A stretch of 64,000 bases of DNA from Pithys albifrons albifrons (taxonomy: Eukaryota; Chordata; Aves; Passeriformes; Thamnophilidae), in the NCBI RefSeq assembly GCF_047495875.1, contig NC_092474.1, forward strand, positions 11,431,717 through 11,495,716. Direction: 5' to 3'. Numbering within the stretch: position 1 is the stretch's first letter; the number at the start of each line of letters is the position of its first letter. The translations under genes and the position numbers were made by a program. Below are positions 12,861-22,900 of the stretch, piece by piece. The notes beneath the pieces were generated by a model. It was not told the DNA's origin. It was given only the letters and a program-made list of their open reading frames with translations, and ran no database searches.

Positions 12861-13892
12861 ACAGAGGGTTCTGTGGCCTTTGCCAGGTCATGGTGGCAGC
12901 AAGACATGGGCACTGCGCCTGGCCATGCCGGCGGAGGGGGTGGCCCAGCCCGCTCATCCCCCGGCACGTGGCAGATCCGCATCACATCGGGTCCTGTCAG
13001 GGATGCTGTGCCGTTGGGATCCACTGCTCCTGCCAGATTTCAGGCACCACGACCTCTGTGCCTTTGCCCACACCTATAAAATCATCAAGCAAGGTTGTGG
13101 AAGCAAAGTGGCTCCAGAGATTTGGCTTTTCTCCCTGCCCTTTGCTGGGAATGCCAAAGGGCTCTGATCCAGGCATCAAACCCAGCCCTGTTTTCCAGCT
13201 GATGGCACTGCCAGGGATTGAGGCCAGAGGAGGATCCAAGGGGATGGGAGTGCTGTGTGGGTCTCCCATGGGGCAGGGAAGAACTGTGGGTCACAGCAGG
13301 CCCACACTCTCCCAACAGCAAAGAGCCCCCAGGAGCTCACTCCCAACCAGAGGCTGTGGCAAAGCCCTGGCATCCCCTGCAGCCAAAACATGTGTGGGAT
13401 TTGCTGGCCTGGGTCAGGCTTTGCAGGGATGAAGAGGTTTCGGTGCCCGCAGGGAGAAAAGAAGACAAAAAAAAACCAGAGAAAAGGAAAGGGTGGTCAT
13501 GCATGAAATTATTTCATTTCAGTGACGTGGAGTTTGCATTTGATAAGTTCATCTTATAGAAAAATGAGCACATAGAAAGGTGCAGCTGCCAGACATGGAG
13601 ATGTGGGAAGGGGCAGGAGCGAGTCTGAGCAGAGAAGGGCTCAGCTCCAGCCATGACCCACTGGAAGGAAAAATCTCCCAGATCCAGGGATCCAAGGAGA
13701 AAGTGGGGATCTCCCCACAGCACACAGAGTGGGGTCTGCAGAGGCCCTTTCTGGGGACAAGCCACAGTGGGACAGCCTGCTCCGGATGGTGGGGTAGGAC
13801 AATGACAGCAGGGAGATGAGCAGCCACAGGACCCAGCATGGGGCAGAAGCTTCTCAGCAATCCCTGTCATCAAGGTCATCATTGCTATTTAT

Positions 13893-13918
13893 TATTTAGG
13901 GCCTCACAACCCTAAATA
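13893..13918. repeat. Perfect 9-bp inverted repeat in an AT-rich patch
   Basis: TATTTAGGG (13893-13901) and CCCTAAATA (13910-13918) pair perfectly around an 8-nt loop. TATTTA and TAAATA on either side resemble MEF2-type or FOX-type cores. The patch extends to TATTTATTAGC at 13925. Confidence 0.85.
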
Positions 13919-15176
13919 TTTATTAGCTGGACATCGCGGGAAGGGTGTGAACACGTCTGCAGGGTTCAAGTGTCCTGCTCTGCTGCCTCTCCAGGGACAG
14001 CAGACCAGCAGGATGGGGGCTGGCTGGAGCTGGTGCTGCTATCAGGGCATCTGCCAGCTCTCCCTGAGCCAGGCAAGTCAAGAAGCCAGCCCTGAGAGAC
14101 CCTAAACTGCCACATTCTGCCCTGGCTTTCACACTTTGCTACCTCCATGAAAGAGCCTCACTCAAGTGCTGGGATCGTGCTGAGCCAGGGAGAGGACCCC
14201 ATGGCCAGCACAGCCCCCTGGGGTGCCAGACCCCACCAGTGTTGCACTCACAAACCCAACAGCCCTGGCATCTGCAGGCGAGGGGCTGCCCAGCAGCCAG
14301 GGCAGTGTCTGCAGCAACTTTGTTCAAGGGTGAAATCAAATATTTCTACAAAATGATCCTCCAGCCAGCCAGTGGAGTTTTCCTCCCTTTTGCTTCCTTC
14401 CACCTGATTTCATCCCTCATCTGAAGAGATCAGATACGGTGCTTCCCCTGTCACAGCTTGAGCACTGCAGGCCCCCAGGCTCCCCCTCCCCCGAGATGGG
14501 GCAGCAGCAAGTCCCAGACTCAGGGAGAGCCTCACCCCGTGTTTCCCCACCAGGTGCTGTGTTCCTTCATTCTCAGCAGCAGGGCCAGGCTGCACCTCTG
14601 CTCTTGGTGGCAAGTGTGGGAACTGAAGCCCCAGGGCAGAGCTCAGCTAAGCTCTCAAATGGACTCCTATAGGTCAGAAATTACCTGTCCCCAAAACCAC
14701 AGTGTTTCCCACCACCCTTCTGGTTACCAGTTCCTGCAGTGCTGGTCTGGGGACAACTCTCAGCCTCACATCCACTTTGGGGAGCTTTCAGTTGAAGGTG
14801 ACAAAGCCCCACATGGTCACAGCAGGGGCACAGTGGGGAAAGGCAGCACTTCTGTGGGCACCCCAGTAGCTCTAAGAAAGCCCCATCGATAAACTTGGGG
14901 TTCCTACAGGGACTTCCAATGGTCTTTTCCCTAAATCCTTAGATGCTTGTGCACCCTCCCACTCTGGGGCACAGCACACCTGGCTAAGGTACCCATTGGT
15001 GCTGAGCCTGGCAGTGCTGCCTGGCACTCACTGCATCGCACCAGCCCCGGCAGGAGCATCCATCCCCTTGTCCCCGATGCAGTGGTGGGGACAGAGATGT
15101 CCCCCACTCCACCAAGAAGGCCAGCAGGGACACGTTTCCCAGCACCAGCCCAGTGGAGAGGCAGATGGACAGGGCC

Positions 15177-15216
15177 TAGGGGAAGGAGGAGGAAGAGGAG
15201 GAGGAGGAGGATGAAG
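15177..15216. repeat. GGA/AGG polypurine tract
   Basis: An imperfect run of GGA and GAA triplets of about 35 bp (AGGAGGAAGAGGAGGAGG at its centre). Simple sequence able to form triplex DNA, with no other sign of function. Confidence 0.85.
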
Positions 15217-15289
15217 GCTTTGTGAGCAGCAAGAAGGGAGTTCTGCAGACATCCTCTGCTCTTCCCCTCACTCAGCTGCCCCAGCCTCC

Positions 15290-15735
15290 CAGCAGCTCCC
15301 GAGCTGCCTAATTAGCTCTCCCCGCTCCCATCGCCGTCCAGCTGGAGCCGGAGGGCAGGGGCAGACAAAAGCCTCGCTATTGACAGCCCCTCCAAGGAAG
15401 GGGCTTTTCTTCTCCCCCTGCGCTTTTCTTTTCAAGCCCCTCTCCCCGCTCTTGGGCCGGGGCCACGGGCTCATTAACACTCGGGCTCGTTGGGAGCGGA
15501 GGGAGCAGATGGCAGCCAGGCGGCTGGCGCGGCCGGCACCGCCGCCGCCTCTTCCCGCGGAACAGATGCCCGTCCGACAAGGGGGAGGATTAGCGGGGTG
15601 GGGGACCATCCGCACAGCGGGGCTGCCAGCGGGGCTTCCTCCCCAGCGGCGCACCCCACATCCATAGCCAAGGGCTGCCAACCCGCTAGGGACGAGCTGG
15701 GGGTCGAGGCCACCGGGAAGTGGCTGGGAAGCCAG
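15290..15735. promoter_or_regulatory. Intronic CpG-rich island
   Basis: About 450 bp is markedly richer in CpG than its surroundings (CATCGCCGTCCAGC, CCCGCTCTTGGGCCGG, CACTCGGGCTCGTTGGG, GCGCGGCCGGCACCGCCGCC, CTTCCCGCGGAACAG). It carries embedded TAAT-type cores (CTAATTAGC at 15308, CTCATTAACAC at 15471). It sits 4.4 kb inside SRRM4 intron 1. It could be an alternative or antisense promoter, or a CpG-rich enhancer. No recognised coding exon starts here. Confidence 0.45.
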
Positions 15736-18039
15736 AGGTTGTGATGGCCAAAAGTCAGTGCAAAGGCCACAGGAGAATTGCAGATGCATTCTGCCCTCGC
15801 TGGGGTACTGCGATCCTTGGCACTGCAGTGCCATGGCTGCTCCTGCCCCGTCCCAGTGCAGCCAGGGAGGACACGTCACCCTTGTCCCAGCAGGTTTGCA
15901 GCAGCAGCAGCACCAACACCCGTCTCCAAGATCACCCGCAATGCCAAAGCAGGTGGCGAAACTGGGCTTAATCCCACTTCAGCAACACATCCCTCCCTCC
16001 CCCTCCGTGCACAGCACATCCCGGGGGATTGAGGGTTAAAGTACAAATCCCCTGCACTGCCCTGATGTGACCCACTTAGACCATCTGGCAGGGAGGGATG
16101 CAGGAGCTCCTTTCCCCCAGCACTGCCAGTGCTCACCCAGCATCACCGGCTGACCCAGGATCCAACACTGGCAGTCACAGCCCCCAGGTCCAGCAGTGCC
16201 CTCAAAGTGGGTTTTGACTGAGTTTTGGGGTCAGAGCAGCTCATGCCTCACTGAAGTGGCTGGTGGAGCGGGAGCAGGGAATGCAAACACCCCAAAAAAC
16301 ATCCCACAAACCCCTGAACTGCCACTACCTCTGGGTCCCAAGGATATCCTGGAGCATCTCCCACCTTGCTGTCCCCAGATCCCCAGCACAGGTGCTGATG
16401 AATGTGCAGCAGCGCTGGCAGAAGTCAGGCTGCCCAGCAGGACAGAGCTCCCAGCCACGGCGCTGTGGCCGAGGTCAGGGCCAGGGAACAGACACAGACA
16501 AAAGCCCAGCCAAGAGAGAGGAAAGGGGATCCTGGTGATGGTGCTGGGGCGAGAGTGTGGTAGTGATACCCATCCCCACAGACTGGGCAGAGGCTTGTGT
16601 CACCTTCTCAAAGGAGATTTAGAAAGCATTTTCAGTTCACAAGTGCCAAAGCCCCATCCTTAGGGACCAGTGAGAGAGATTGACAGCACGCTGGTTTATC
16701 AGAGTGCCTCAGGCAGGGTAGGTGGTCCCTGTCCCTGTCCCCATCCCTCCCCAGAACACTGGGCACACAAACCCCTCAAATCCCACACTGGGATTTTGCA
16801 TATGCTGGAGCAATCCTGCTGCAAAGGCAAATTGTGGGATCAGCACCAGCCCTGCCCAGCCTGCCCGCACCACCCCGTCCCTCACCCCCTCCTGCACAGT
16901 GAAACCTTGACAGACCCTGTGTGGGAAAAGGTTAATTGGAAAAGCCCCTTTCCCCATCACCTCGTTTTTTCCTTTCACTCTGCAAACTGGTCAATAATCC
17001 ATTTACTTTGGCAGAGCCCTGCTCTGGGCACAAGGCTGTGTTGGGGGCTGGACTTCATAGTCCCCCCACCCCCAGCCCCAGCAGGACCAGGAGGGAAGGT
17101 ATTAATGTACTCTTTTGTTCAGGATGAACCATGGGTTTAACAGAGCTTTAACCCCCCAAACCTCCTAGAGAGCTTGATGGGAATTTAGATAGAAGAGGCT
17201 TTATTTCCAGAACCAGCAAGCAGGTGGTGCTGAGGGATGTGGCAAGGGCAGACCCAGCTGGAAAAGGAGGAAAAAATTCACCTTCTCTCCTGGGAACAAC
17301 ATCACTGCCCCACAAGGATGCAGGACTGAGCCCTTAGTCATGCCCAGGGCACCCAGCAGGGAAGGTCTTAAGCTAGGCCCACTTTGGGGGTTCCTGGCAG
17401 GACCTCTGTGCAGCAGCTGAGCCCCTTGGCACTCCATGAGGGCACAGGCTCAGACAGCAAAACTGATGAGGAGACGGGCAGCCCTGGCCTAGACACATGC
17501 CAGTGTCTTTGCTGCTGCGGGAAGCGCGGGGCTGGATCCAGGGCAGGGTGTTTTCAAGGGACCAGCTGTCAAGTGTGGGAGAAAACAGGAATCCAGATGG
17601 TCATCTTAATTTTTCATTTGGCTAACTGGTCTCCCCATCTCCTCTCTGGTGCGCTCTGCTTGCTGGCACCACAGTCATTTGTTCTTAAATTAGCCGGGAG
17701 TATCGTCAGGGAAGAAAGGCCGATCCGAGCAGTGGTGCAGCGAAACCTCCAGGAAAAACAAACCCAGAGTGGAGCTGGGCACGGAGACCACTATGAAAGG
17801 AACTGCTGCAAGCCATGGGGGCTGCTCTCACCGTGGGGAGCAGGAGCCTGGCTCTCGATATTGCTGGAGTAAAAGCCTGGTGCCAGCTTGGGGACATCAC
17901 TGCGTACCCCAATTGGGACCTGCTGCAAAGCCCCCGGGGATGTGAGATCTGGCATCTCCAAAGTGTGAACCTGCCCAGACAGCAGCCTCGGGCTCCTGGC
18001 AGAGCCCTGTGGGATGGGAGCTGAGCCCACAGCCCTGAT

Positions 18040-18450
18040 GAGAGGAGCTGGGGACCGCAGTCTCCCTGTCTCCGCAGCCCTTGGCATCACCCTCCGAGCA
18101 GCAGAGCCCCTGTGCCACTGGGAACAGGAGGGAGCGCAGCACGTGCCCCGCAGCCGCCGGGAGAGCCCGCCGGGCTGACCCCGCTGGACACCTGTGGCGA
18201 GGGCAGCGGCACAGATGGCCACACCGCAGGGAATAGCCCCGGGCAGCGGCACACGCTGCGAGGAGACAAAAGGAGCTGGGCTCCACAGACACGGGCACTT
18301 GGCAGCACCGTGGCCGGCTGTGTGAAGTACACCTCGGCTTGGGGACCCCGTCGTGCAGGGTCTGATGGTGCCGAGGTACAAACCACAGCAAAGCTGAGCT
18401 GGCGGGTCCGTTTTGCCGCGTGCCGAGAGCACTGCATGGACAGTTCCCTT
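18040..18450. other. CpG-enriched intronic segment
   Basis: GC- and CpG-rich sequence (GCCCCGCAGCCGCCGGGAG, CCCGCCGGGCTGACCCCG, CCCCGTCGTGCAGGG, TTTTGCCGCGTGCCGAG). Its composition leaves long open frames on both strands, including a 256-codon minus-strand frame at 17791-18561. The frame has no recognised domain or codon signature. A weak CpG island is the better reading. Confidence 0.35.
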
Positions 18451-20090
18451 CCTGCAGAGCCAGTACTGCCAGCAGAACAGAGAGGTACACACGTTTGAGA
18501 ACTTTTTAATGGAGCTGCAAACACCCCGAGCTGTGGTGCTCATCCTCACCGGGATGTCCATGCAATCTAAACTGCTGTTTAGATACGGACATCATTCCTG
18601 GCACCCAGGCTGGCTGTATTCCCCCAATACTCTAATTTTCTGCTGTATTACACCTCCAACTCCAAGATATTTAAGCAGCTTGGCTCACTCAGGCACCTTC
18701 AGGCAGGAGTGTGTGTGTGTGAGCCAGCACCCAGCCTGCCAATGGTCCCTTTGGACGCTGACTATACCGGATGCAAGGGATGGAGAAAGACACAGGGGTT
18801 CCTCTCCCTCACAAAGGCTGAAGTGCTGTAAGTGCTGCCCGTGTAAACAAGATTTGCTCTTCTCCTCTGGAAGCTTAAGCTGCGCCTTTCCCATTCTCCC
18901 ACCCAGATTAACGGAACTCAGAGAGATTGAAAAAATTCATGCTCAGCAGCTGGGCTGCAGGGCCAGAAGTGACCCCCATCCCCTCCCCATTGCTGCTGTG
19001 GTTCATGGCTTCCACTAGCAGGGGAAGCATCCAAAACAGCTCACTCCCTATGAGCTTTACTCCTTAGCACAGGCTGAGCCCGTGATACCCAGCCCACTGC
19101 AGACCAAGCCCCTCTCCTCTACAAACCCATCACTTCCATGTGGTTGTTCCCCACACCAGGTGGGCAGTGGCCAGCAGTGGAAAAACAGAGCAAAGAGAGA
19201 GGAAAACCAGCAAAATCTTCCTTTCCTTATAAAAACAGTGCAAAGAGAATATTTTTAAAGAATGTTGAGACAGTCAGCAAAATAAAGCTGGTCTAAATTA
19301 GAGTATGCATGGTTGGGAGGAAGCCACATGGATCCTTTGCCCGTGTGACAGCCCAGAGGAGCAGCTCAGGGGGTACCTGCAGACCCTGTGCCTTGTTTCA
19401 TGGGTTTGCTCAGCCTCTGGCAAACATGGGGGGCAGCGGCTTCCCTGGAGCAGGAGGACAGGGCAGGCACCAGACGTGCAAAGCCAAGGCTGTTTGGCTG
19501 TGGGACCTGGGGGAGAGCAGCCCCAGAGCTGCTCCACTCCAAGGCAGTGACCAGACTCCTTGGGCTGCACATCCCTGGGGTGCATCAGCCTGCCCTCTGT
19601 GACAAGGCAGGGTCCAGCTGGAGGGGGCTGTTTCCCTCCCCGGGCTTCACCTCCCCAAGGATCCCCTGGTGGGGGAGTGATGCAGAGACAAGACGGACCA
19701 GCAGGACACATACCCCAGGGCTCTGCACAGCAGGGATGGAGCTGGCCACACTTTCTGGCTGATGCCCCCCAACACTGCCCTCCCTCCACAGCCCACCTAG
19801 AACTTTCCAGACCCTCACCCTGCTCCCCTCGGTGGGATCAGCCAGCTCCCAAACTCCAAGCACCACCAAAGTTTCCCAAACCTGCTCTGCTCCAGAGCAC
19901 AGCACCTGCCTGGGGAGAGGGCTCTGCCAGCCAGCATCCCCCTGCCCCAGGCATGCGGAGGGTCCCCGGATCGTCCAGCCACTAACTAGGCGGGGAAGGG
20001 AGACCCTCCTGATGCTGGGGAGGGGGACTGGGCACCGAGGAGGACACGGGATGACCCAGAGCCCCCCATTCCATGCCCCGGCACCCTTAC

Positions 20091-20221
20091 CTGGACAGCG
20101 GCTTGCGGGCGGTGATACTGGCCACGATGATGCTCTCGGGTCGCGGCGTGGCCACGGCTTTGAAGGTGCCTCGCCAGAACTTCTCGAAGAGCTGCTTCTC
20201 GCCCTGCTGCACGCCGGCCAT
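20091..20221 (-). CDS. SRRM4: SRRM4 first coding exon (N-terminus of neural splicing regulator nSR100)
   Basis: The reverse strand encodes MAGVQQGEKQLFEKFW, continues through an RGTFKAVATPRPE stretch and ends ESIIVASITARKPLS plus a split Arg codon. I recognise this from memory as the conserved N-terminus of SRRM4, with A for S at residue 3 and S for P at residue 43 relative to the mammalian form. SRRM4 is a nuclear SR-related protein that promotes inclusion of neural microexons and of the REST exon that gives the REST4 isoform. The exon holds 43 codons plus 2 nt. Its donor reads CAG then GTAAGGG, a near-perfect 5' splice site, and read-through into the intron hits TAA immediately after the Arg codon. 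The start has strong Kozak context (GCCATGG). The SR-rich body and the C-terminal eMIC domain would lie on later exons beyond coordinate 1. Identity is very likely; the true transcription start is not visible. Confidence 0.93.
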
Positions 20222-20710
20222 GGCCCCGGGGCCCCGCGGGCCGGCCCCGCCGCTGTCCGCGGTGCTGAGGCTACATCCCCCGCGCCGCCCGGCCCGGCCC
20301 GGCCCCGCTCGGCTCGGCTCGGCTCGGCTCGGCTCGGCTCGGCCCGGCTCGACCCGGCTCGGCTCGGCCTCACTCAGCTCAGCCTCACTCGGCTTGGCTT
20401 GGCTTGGCTTGGCTCAGCTCGGCCCGCAACCCGGCCCGCTGCGGGAAGTGCGGCCCCGGCCGCCCCCGCCTCCCGTTTTGTGCCGGCGGGGCGGGCAGAG
20501 GGGCCGTCCCCGCCGCCGTCCCCTCCCCGGCACCGCCCCCGCCGCAGCTGCGCCCGGAGCGGCGGAGCCGAGCCCGGCCCGGCCCGGAGGGGGGGCGGCC
20601 CCGGGGGGCACCCGCGGCCCCACGCGGGGAGGGTTCGCTCCCCCCGGCACGGGCCGCCTCTCTGCCCACCCACCAGTGGCTCGGGGGGGGCTCCCGCTCC
20701 CTCACAGCCC
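20222..20710 (-). promoter_or_regulatory. SRRM4: SRRM4 CpG-island promoter and 5' leader
   Basis: The 490 bases upstream of the SRRM4 ATG are extremely GC- and CpG-rich, with no TATA box in a sensible place. A GC box of Sp1 type (GGGGCGGG) lies at 20488-20495, and G/C runs are dense at 20580-20630. The 135-bp GGCTC-type array at 20291-20425 sits inside. This is the composition of a CpG-island promoter with dispersed starts; the island continues through exon 1 to about 20070. The transcription start cannot be placed, so the boundary between leader and promoter is unknown. The long open frames seen here on both strands are a by-product of the lack of A/T. Confidence 0.8.
20291..20425. repeat. 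27-unit GGCTC-type pentanucleotide array in the SRRM4 leader/promoter
   Basis: From 20291 to 20425 the plus strand can be cut into 27 consecutive 5-base units without a single indel. They are mainly GGCTC, with GGCCC, CGCTC, GACCC, GGCCT, CACTC, AGCTC, AGCCT and GGCTT variants. Six perfect GGCTC units run at 20311-20340, and four GGCTT units at 20391-20410 form a second local homogenised block. On the SRRM4 sense strand the repeat is GAGCC-like, 70-204 nt before the ATG. Substitutions but no frame slips suggest an old array with some recent local expansion. Confidence 0.95.
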
Positions 20711-21280
20711 CCAGGACTGTCCTTGCGCCATCCCACCGTTACTTTCCCCAGCCCAGCAGCCACTGCCAGCTCGCTGCTGGATGGGGGTCACCCCTGCACT
20801 TTGCCCTTGGCGGGGCACAAACCCTGCAGGGCAGAGCAAGTCCGTGTCCCCCCACAGAGATTGCCTTCGTGTTTGCCCAGTCCCCACCAGACACAGGGCA
20901 AAAACGAGGGAGAGACTGGTGCCCCTTTGTGTTTGCCCAGTCCCAACCAAACACAGGGAGATAAAGAGGGAGAGCCTGGTGCCACCAGCTGAGGGAGAAA
21001 ACATCCAGAGGCTGTGGAGACCTCTCTGGTCCATACTGGGATCCATATGGGAAAGGGACTTTGGAAAACAACCCCTTTTTTAGCTCCCTCTTCCCATCCC
21101 TTCATTTAACTGGGGTGGAATATGCTGCTCCTGGGCCCCAGCCATAGGGCTGTGTAGCAGCAGCGTGGGGAACCCCACAGCAGGTCCCAGCCAGCACAGA
21201 ACACAATTCCTCACCTTTCAGGGCAGGATTTCACCTGCCAGGACTGGGCGCATGGGAAGGGAAGAAGGGCTGGGGCGGTG
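20711..21280. other. Immediate upstream flank of SRRM4 with a 60-bp duplication
   Basis: GC-rich flank with no gene signal. It contains a direct duplication of period 60: GTGTTTGCCCAGTCCC starts at 20869 and again at 20929, with similar sequence to about 20983. Confidence 0.6.
20869..20983. repeat. 60-bp tandem duplication upstream of SRRM4
   Basis: The two copies share GTGTTTGCCCAGTCCC, CCA(G/A)ACACAGGG, GAGGGAGAG and CTGGTGCC at a constant 60-bp offset, with scattered substitutions. The period is a multiple of three, but both copies sit in non-coding flank. Confidence 0.85.
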
Positions 21281-21289
21281 CGAGTGCAG

Positions 21290-21580
21290 CGCCGCGATTT
21301 TCCTCAGCCCCTTCACTGAGTACAATAACAACGTCTTTAGGAGAAAACGCTTCTTCCACCAGATGCTTTGAAGCGCAAGTAAAAGCTGGTGACCTTGGAT
21401 GAATGAGACTCTTTCTATTGTGCCTCAGAAACCCGCATGATACGTTTATGTAAGCGGCGGGGGGATAATGGAGACAGGAACAATAGGCGGTGGGAGCCCA
21501 AGAAGGAAAATCACGGGGAAACTTAATCGTTTCTGTGCAATAAATACAAAATTAGCAGAAGGCTCGTTTTGGCAGTGTTT
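21290..21580. promoter_or_regulatory. Candidate proximal regulatory block with two SOX-type sites
   Basis: About 1.1 kb upstream of the SRRM4 start codon, composition shifts to mixed AT with CpGs kept (CGCCGCGATTTTCC, TGATACGTTTATG, TTAATCGTTTCTG). CTATTGT at 21415-21421 and AACAATAGG at 21479-21487 are SOX-family cores in opposite orientation, 64 bp apart. SOX2/SOX11-class factors act in neural lineages. The role is inferred. Confidence 0.35.
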
Positions 21581-22600
21581 GCGAACTCCTCCTTCCCTGC
21601 TCTGTTTTGCTTCGTGCTCCCAATGCCAGGGCTCTGTTCCAGTGGTACCTGGGGTCAGATAGCCCTGAGCTGTGTCCCGACGCCCAGAGCTGCAAAGCCG
21701 GAGCCTTGGTGGCACACGATGGACCAACACCGGTGGGATTTGTGCTGTGAGGCCATGGACGGCTGGAGACAGATCCTGGGGAAGTGGCGGCAGTGGGAGC
21801 AGGCACGGATCCAGCAGGGTTTATAGAAACGCTGTCAGCTCTGCCAGACATTGCCTAAAATCCTCATGGGGAAGGACGACATTCATGCACAGCGGAGAGA
21901 TGCTCTTTGGGAAGCTGCTTCCCCCAGGAAACTGCCCAAGGGCAATGGCTGGGAAAGGCCAGTTTGGAGTTACAGCTCTGCTCCGGCCCAGAGCACTTTG
22001 TACATGCCATGGGTGGGAGATGCCAAAGTGGGGACTGTCACAGCCAGGAAAGAGCAGACGGAGTAGGGGAAAGGGTTTGAGAGGTCTAGAGCAGCCACGC
22101 TGTGAAAGCACATCTGGGTAGGGCATAGACAGCACTCACAGCAGGCACCCACCAGCCCTGGGACAGCCACCACTGGCCCTCGCTCTTCTCCTGCAGTTGG
22201 GCAGTGACAGGGACTCCCCACCCAAGCAAATTCAAGCCTTGTTTTCCTCCGGCCTTCCCACTCATTCCTGTAGCACATAGCCTGTTCATTAGGAACCTGT
22301 TTGCCTTCAGAGCACATTAAACTCACCAAAGAGAGATCAGGTGTAAATACGCACGTGGCCTGGTCTTGCTCTGATTTGCTGATGAATGACCCAGTTGTGG
22401 GGTGGGGATCAGGCAGGAGCCTCACTGGCACTGTCAGCCCAAACCTTCCCCTTGTGGTTCGTTAACCACATACCCTGCAAGGTATCAGCATCCTCTGGGC
22501 TTTGCAGGATGAGTTCAACACTCCCAGCTGCAACCAGGGTCCTCATGGCACTCCCGGGCTTTTCACCCCTTCCACCAGCAATCCCAGAATGGCTCTAATC
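21581..22600. other. Flanking DNA without recognised features
   Basis: Ordinary mixed-composition sequence. The open frames are short and overlap on both strands. No repeat family was recognised. Confidence 0.5.
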
Positions 22601-22900
22601 ATCCGAACATAAACTCCCAAATAAAAGAAATAATAAATGTTTGCACTATTAAATTAGCAGCACGGGTGGTGTGTGGGCAGGAGGGAGGCTTCAATCGTTA
22701 CAAGAGCCCTCTCTCCTGACGTACCTTGTGGAGACATCAGTGAGCCAATTAAGCAATTGGCTCGGTTAACGGAGGCTCCCAGGAATAGACTTCACTGCTA
22801 TAGAATAACTGCACTGTAATAAATCGTCTCATAAATAAATAGCCTGAGAAAGCATTACAAGATACCCAGAAAAAGCACTATATCATAACAAGAAATGGTT
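22600..22900. promoter_or_regulatory. AT-rich candidate enhancer with CCAAT-type inverted repeat
   Basis: About 300 bp is AT-rich: AAATAAAAGAAATAATAAATG, CTATTAAATTAGCAGC, TGTAATAAATCGTCTC, ATAAATAAATAGCC. At its centre is a perfect 9-bp inverted repeat, GAGCCAATT then AATTGGCTC (22742-22763), with a 4-nt AAGC loop. This presents two convergent CCAAT/ATTGG motifs and AATTAAGCAATT homeodomain-like cores. The size and motif density suit a developmental enhancer; conservation is not visible. Confidence 0.45.

Larger units (their letters stand above)
1..20090 (-). other. SRRM4: SRRM4 intron 1, 5' portion
   Basis: The exon 1 donor at 20090/20089 (GT on the minus strand) opens an intron that runs off the left end. 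I looked for the expected second exon, whose lysine-rich coding should show as long CTT/TTC-rich tracts on the plus strand after a minus-strand acceptor, and found none. The interval is ordinary mixed-composition DNA with short candidate regulatory blocks and small repeats listed separately. Stretches where I see nothing specific are 753-2040, 2700-4830, 5730-7360, 7760-8680, 9690-11930, 12870-13860, 13930-15170, 15740-18030 and 18460-20060. Open frames of 60-260 codons there show no recognised protein. Confidence 0.8.

Noticed and set aside
17791..18561. 256-codon minus-strand frame in SRRM4 intron 1
   Set aside because: Cysteine/proline/arginine-rich composition typical of GC-rich non-coding DNA, with no recognised domain and many overlapping frames on both strands.
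1..20090. SRRM4 exon 2 within the window
   Set aside because: Its lysine-rich coding would appear as long CTT/TTC runs on the plus strand. The short runs at 3111 and 12553 lack a matching peptide and acceptor.
20374..20763. Minus-strand frame immediately upstream of SRRM4 as an N-terminal extension
   Set aside because: It ends at a TGA at 20374-20376 and is not in frame with the SRRM4 ATG, which already has strong Kozak context and matches the known N-terminus.
19832..20992. 386-codon plus-strand open frame across the SRRM4 promoter
   Set aside because: It is antisense to the recognised SRRM4 exon and open only because the CpG island and pentamer array lack stops. Its repeated SARLG-like peptide is the GGCTC array translated. 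The 336-codon frame at 20073-21083 is the same artefact.
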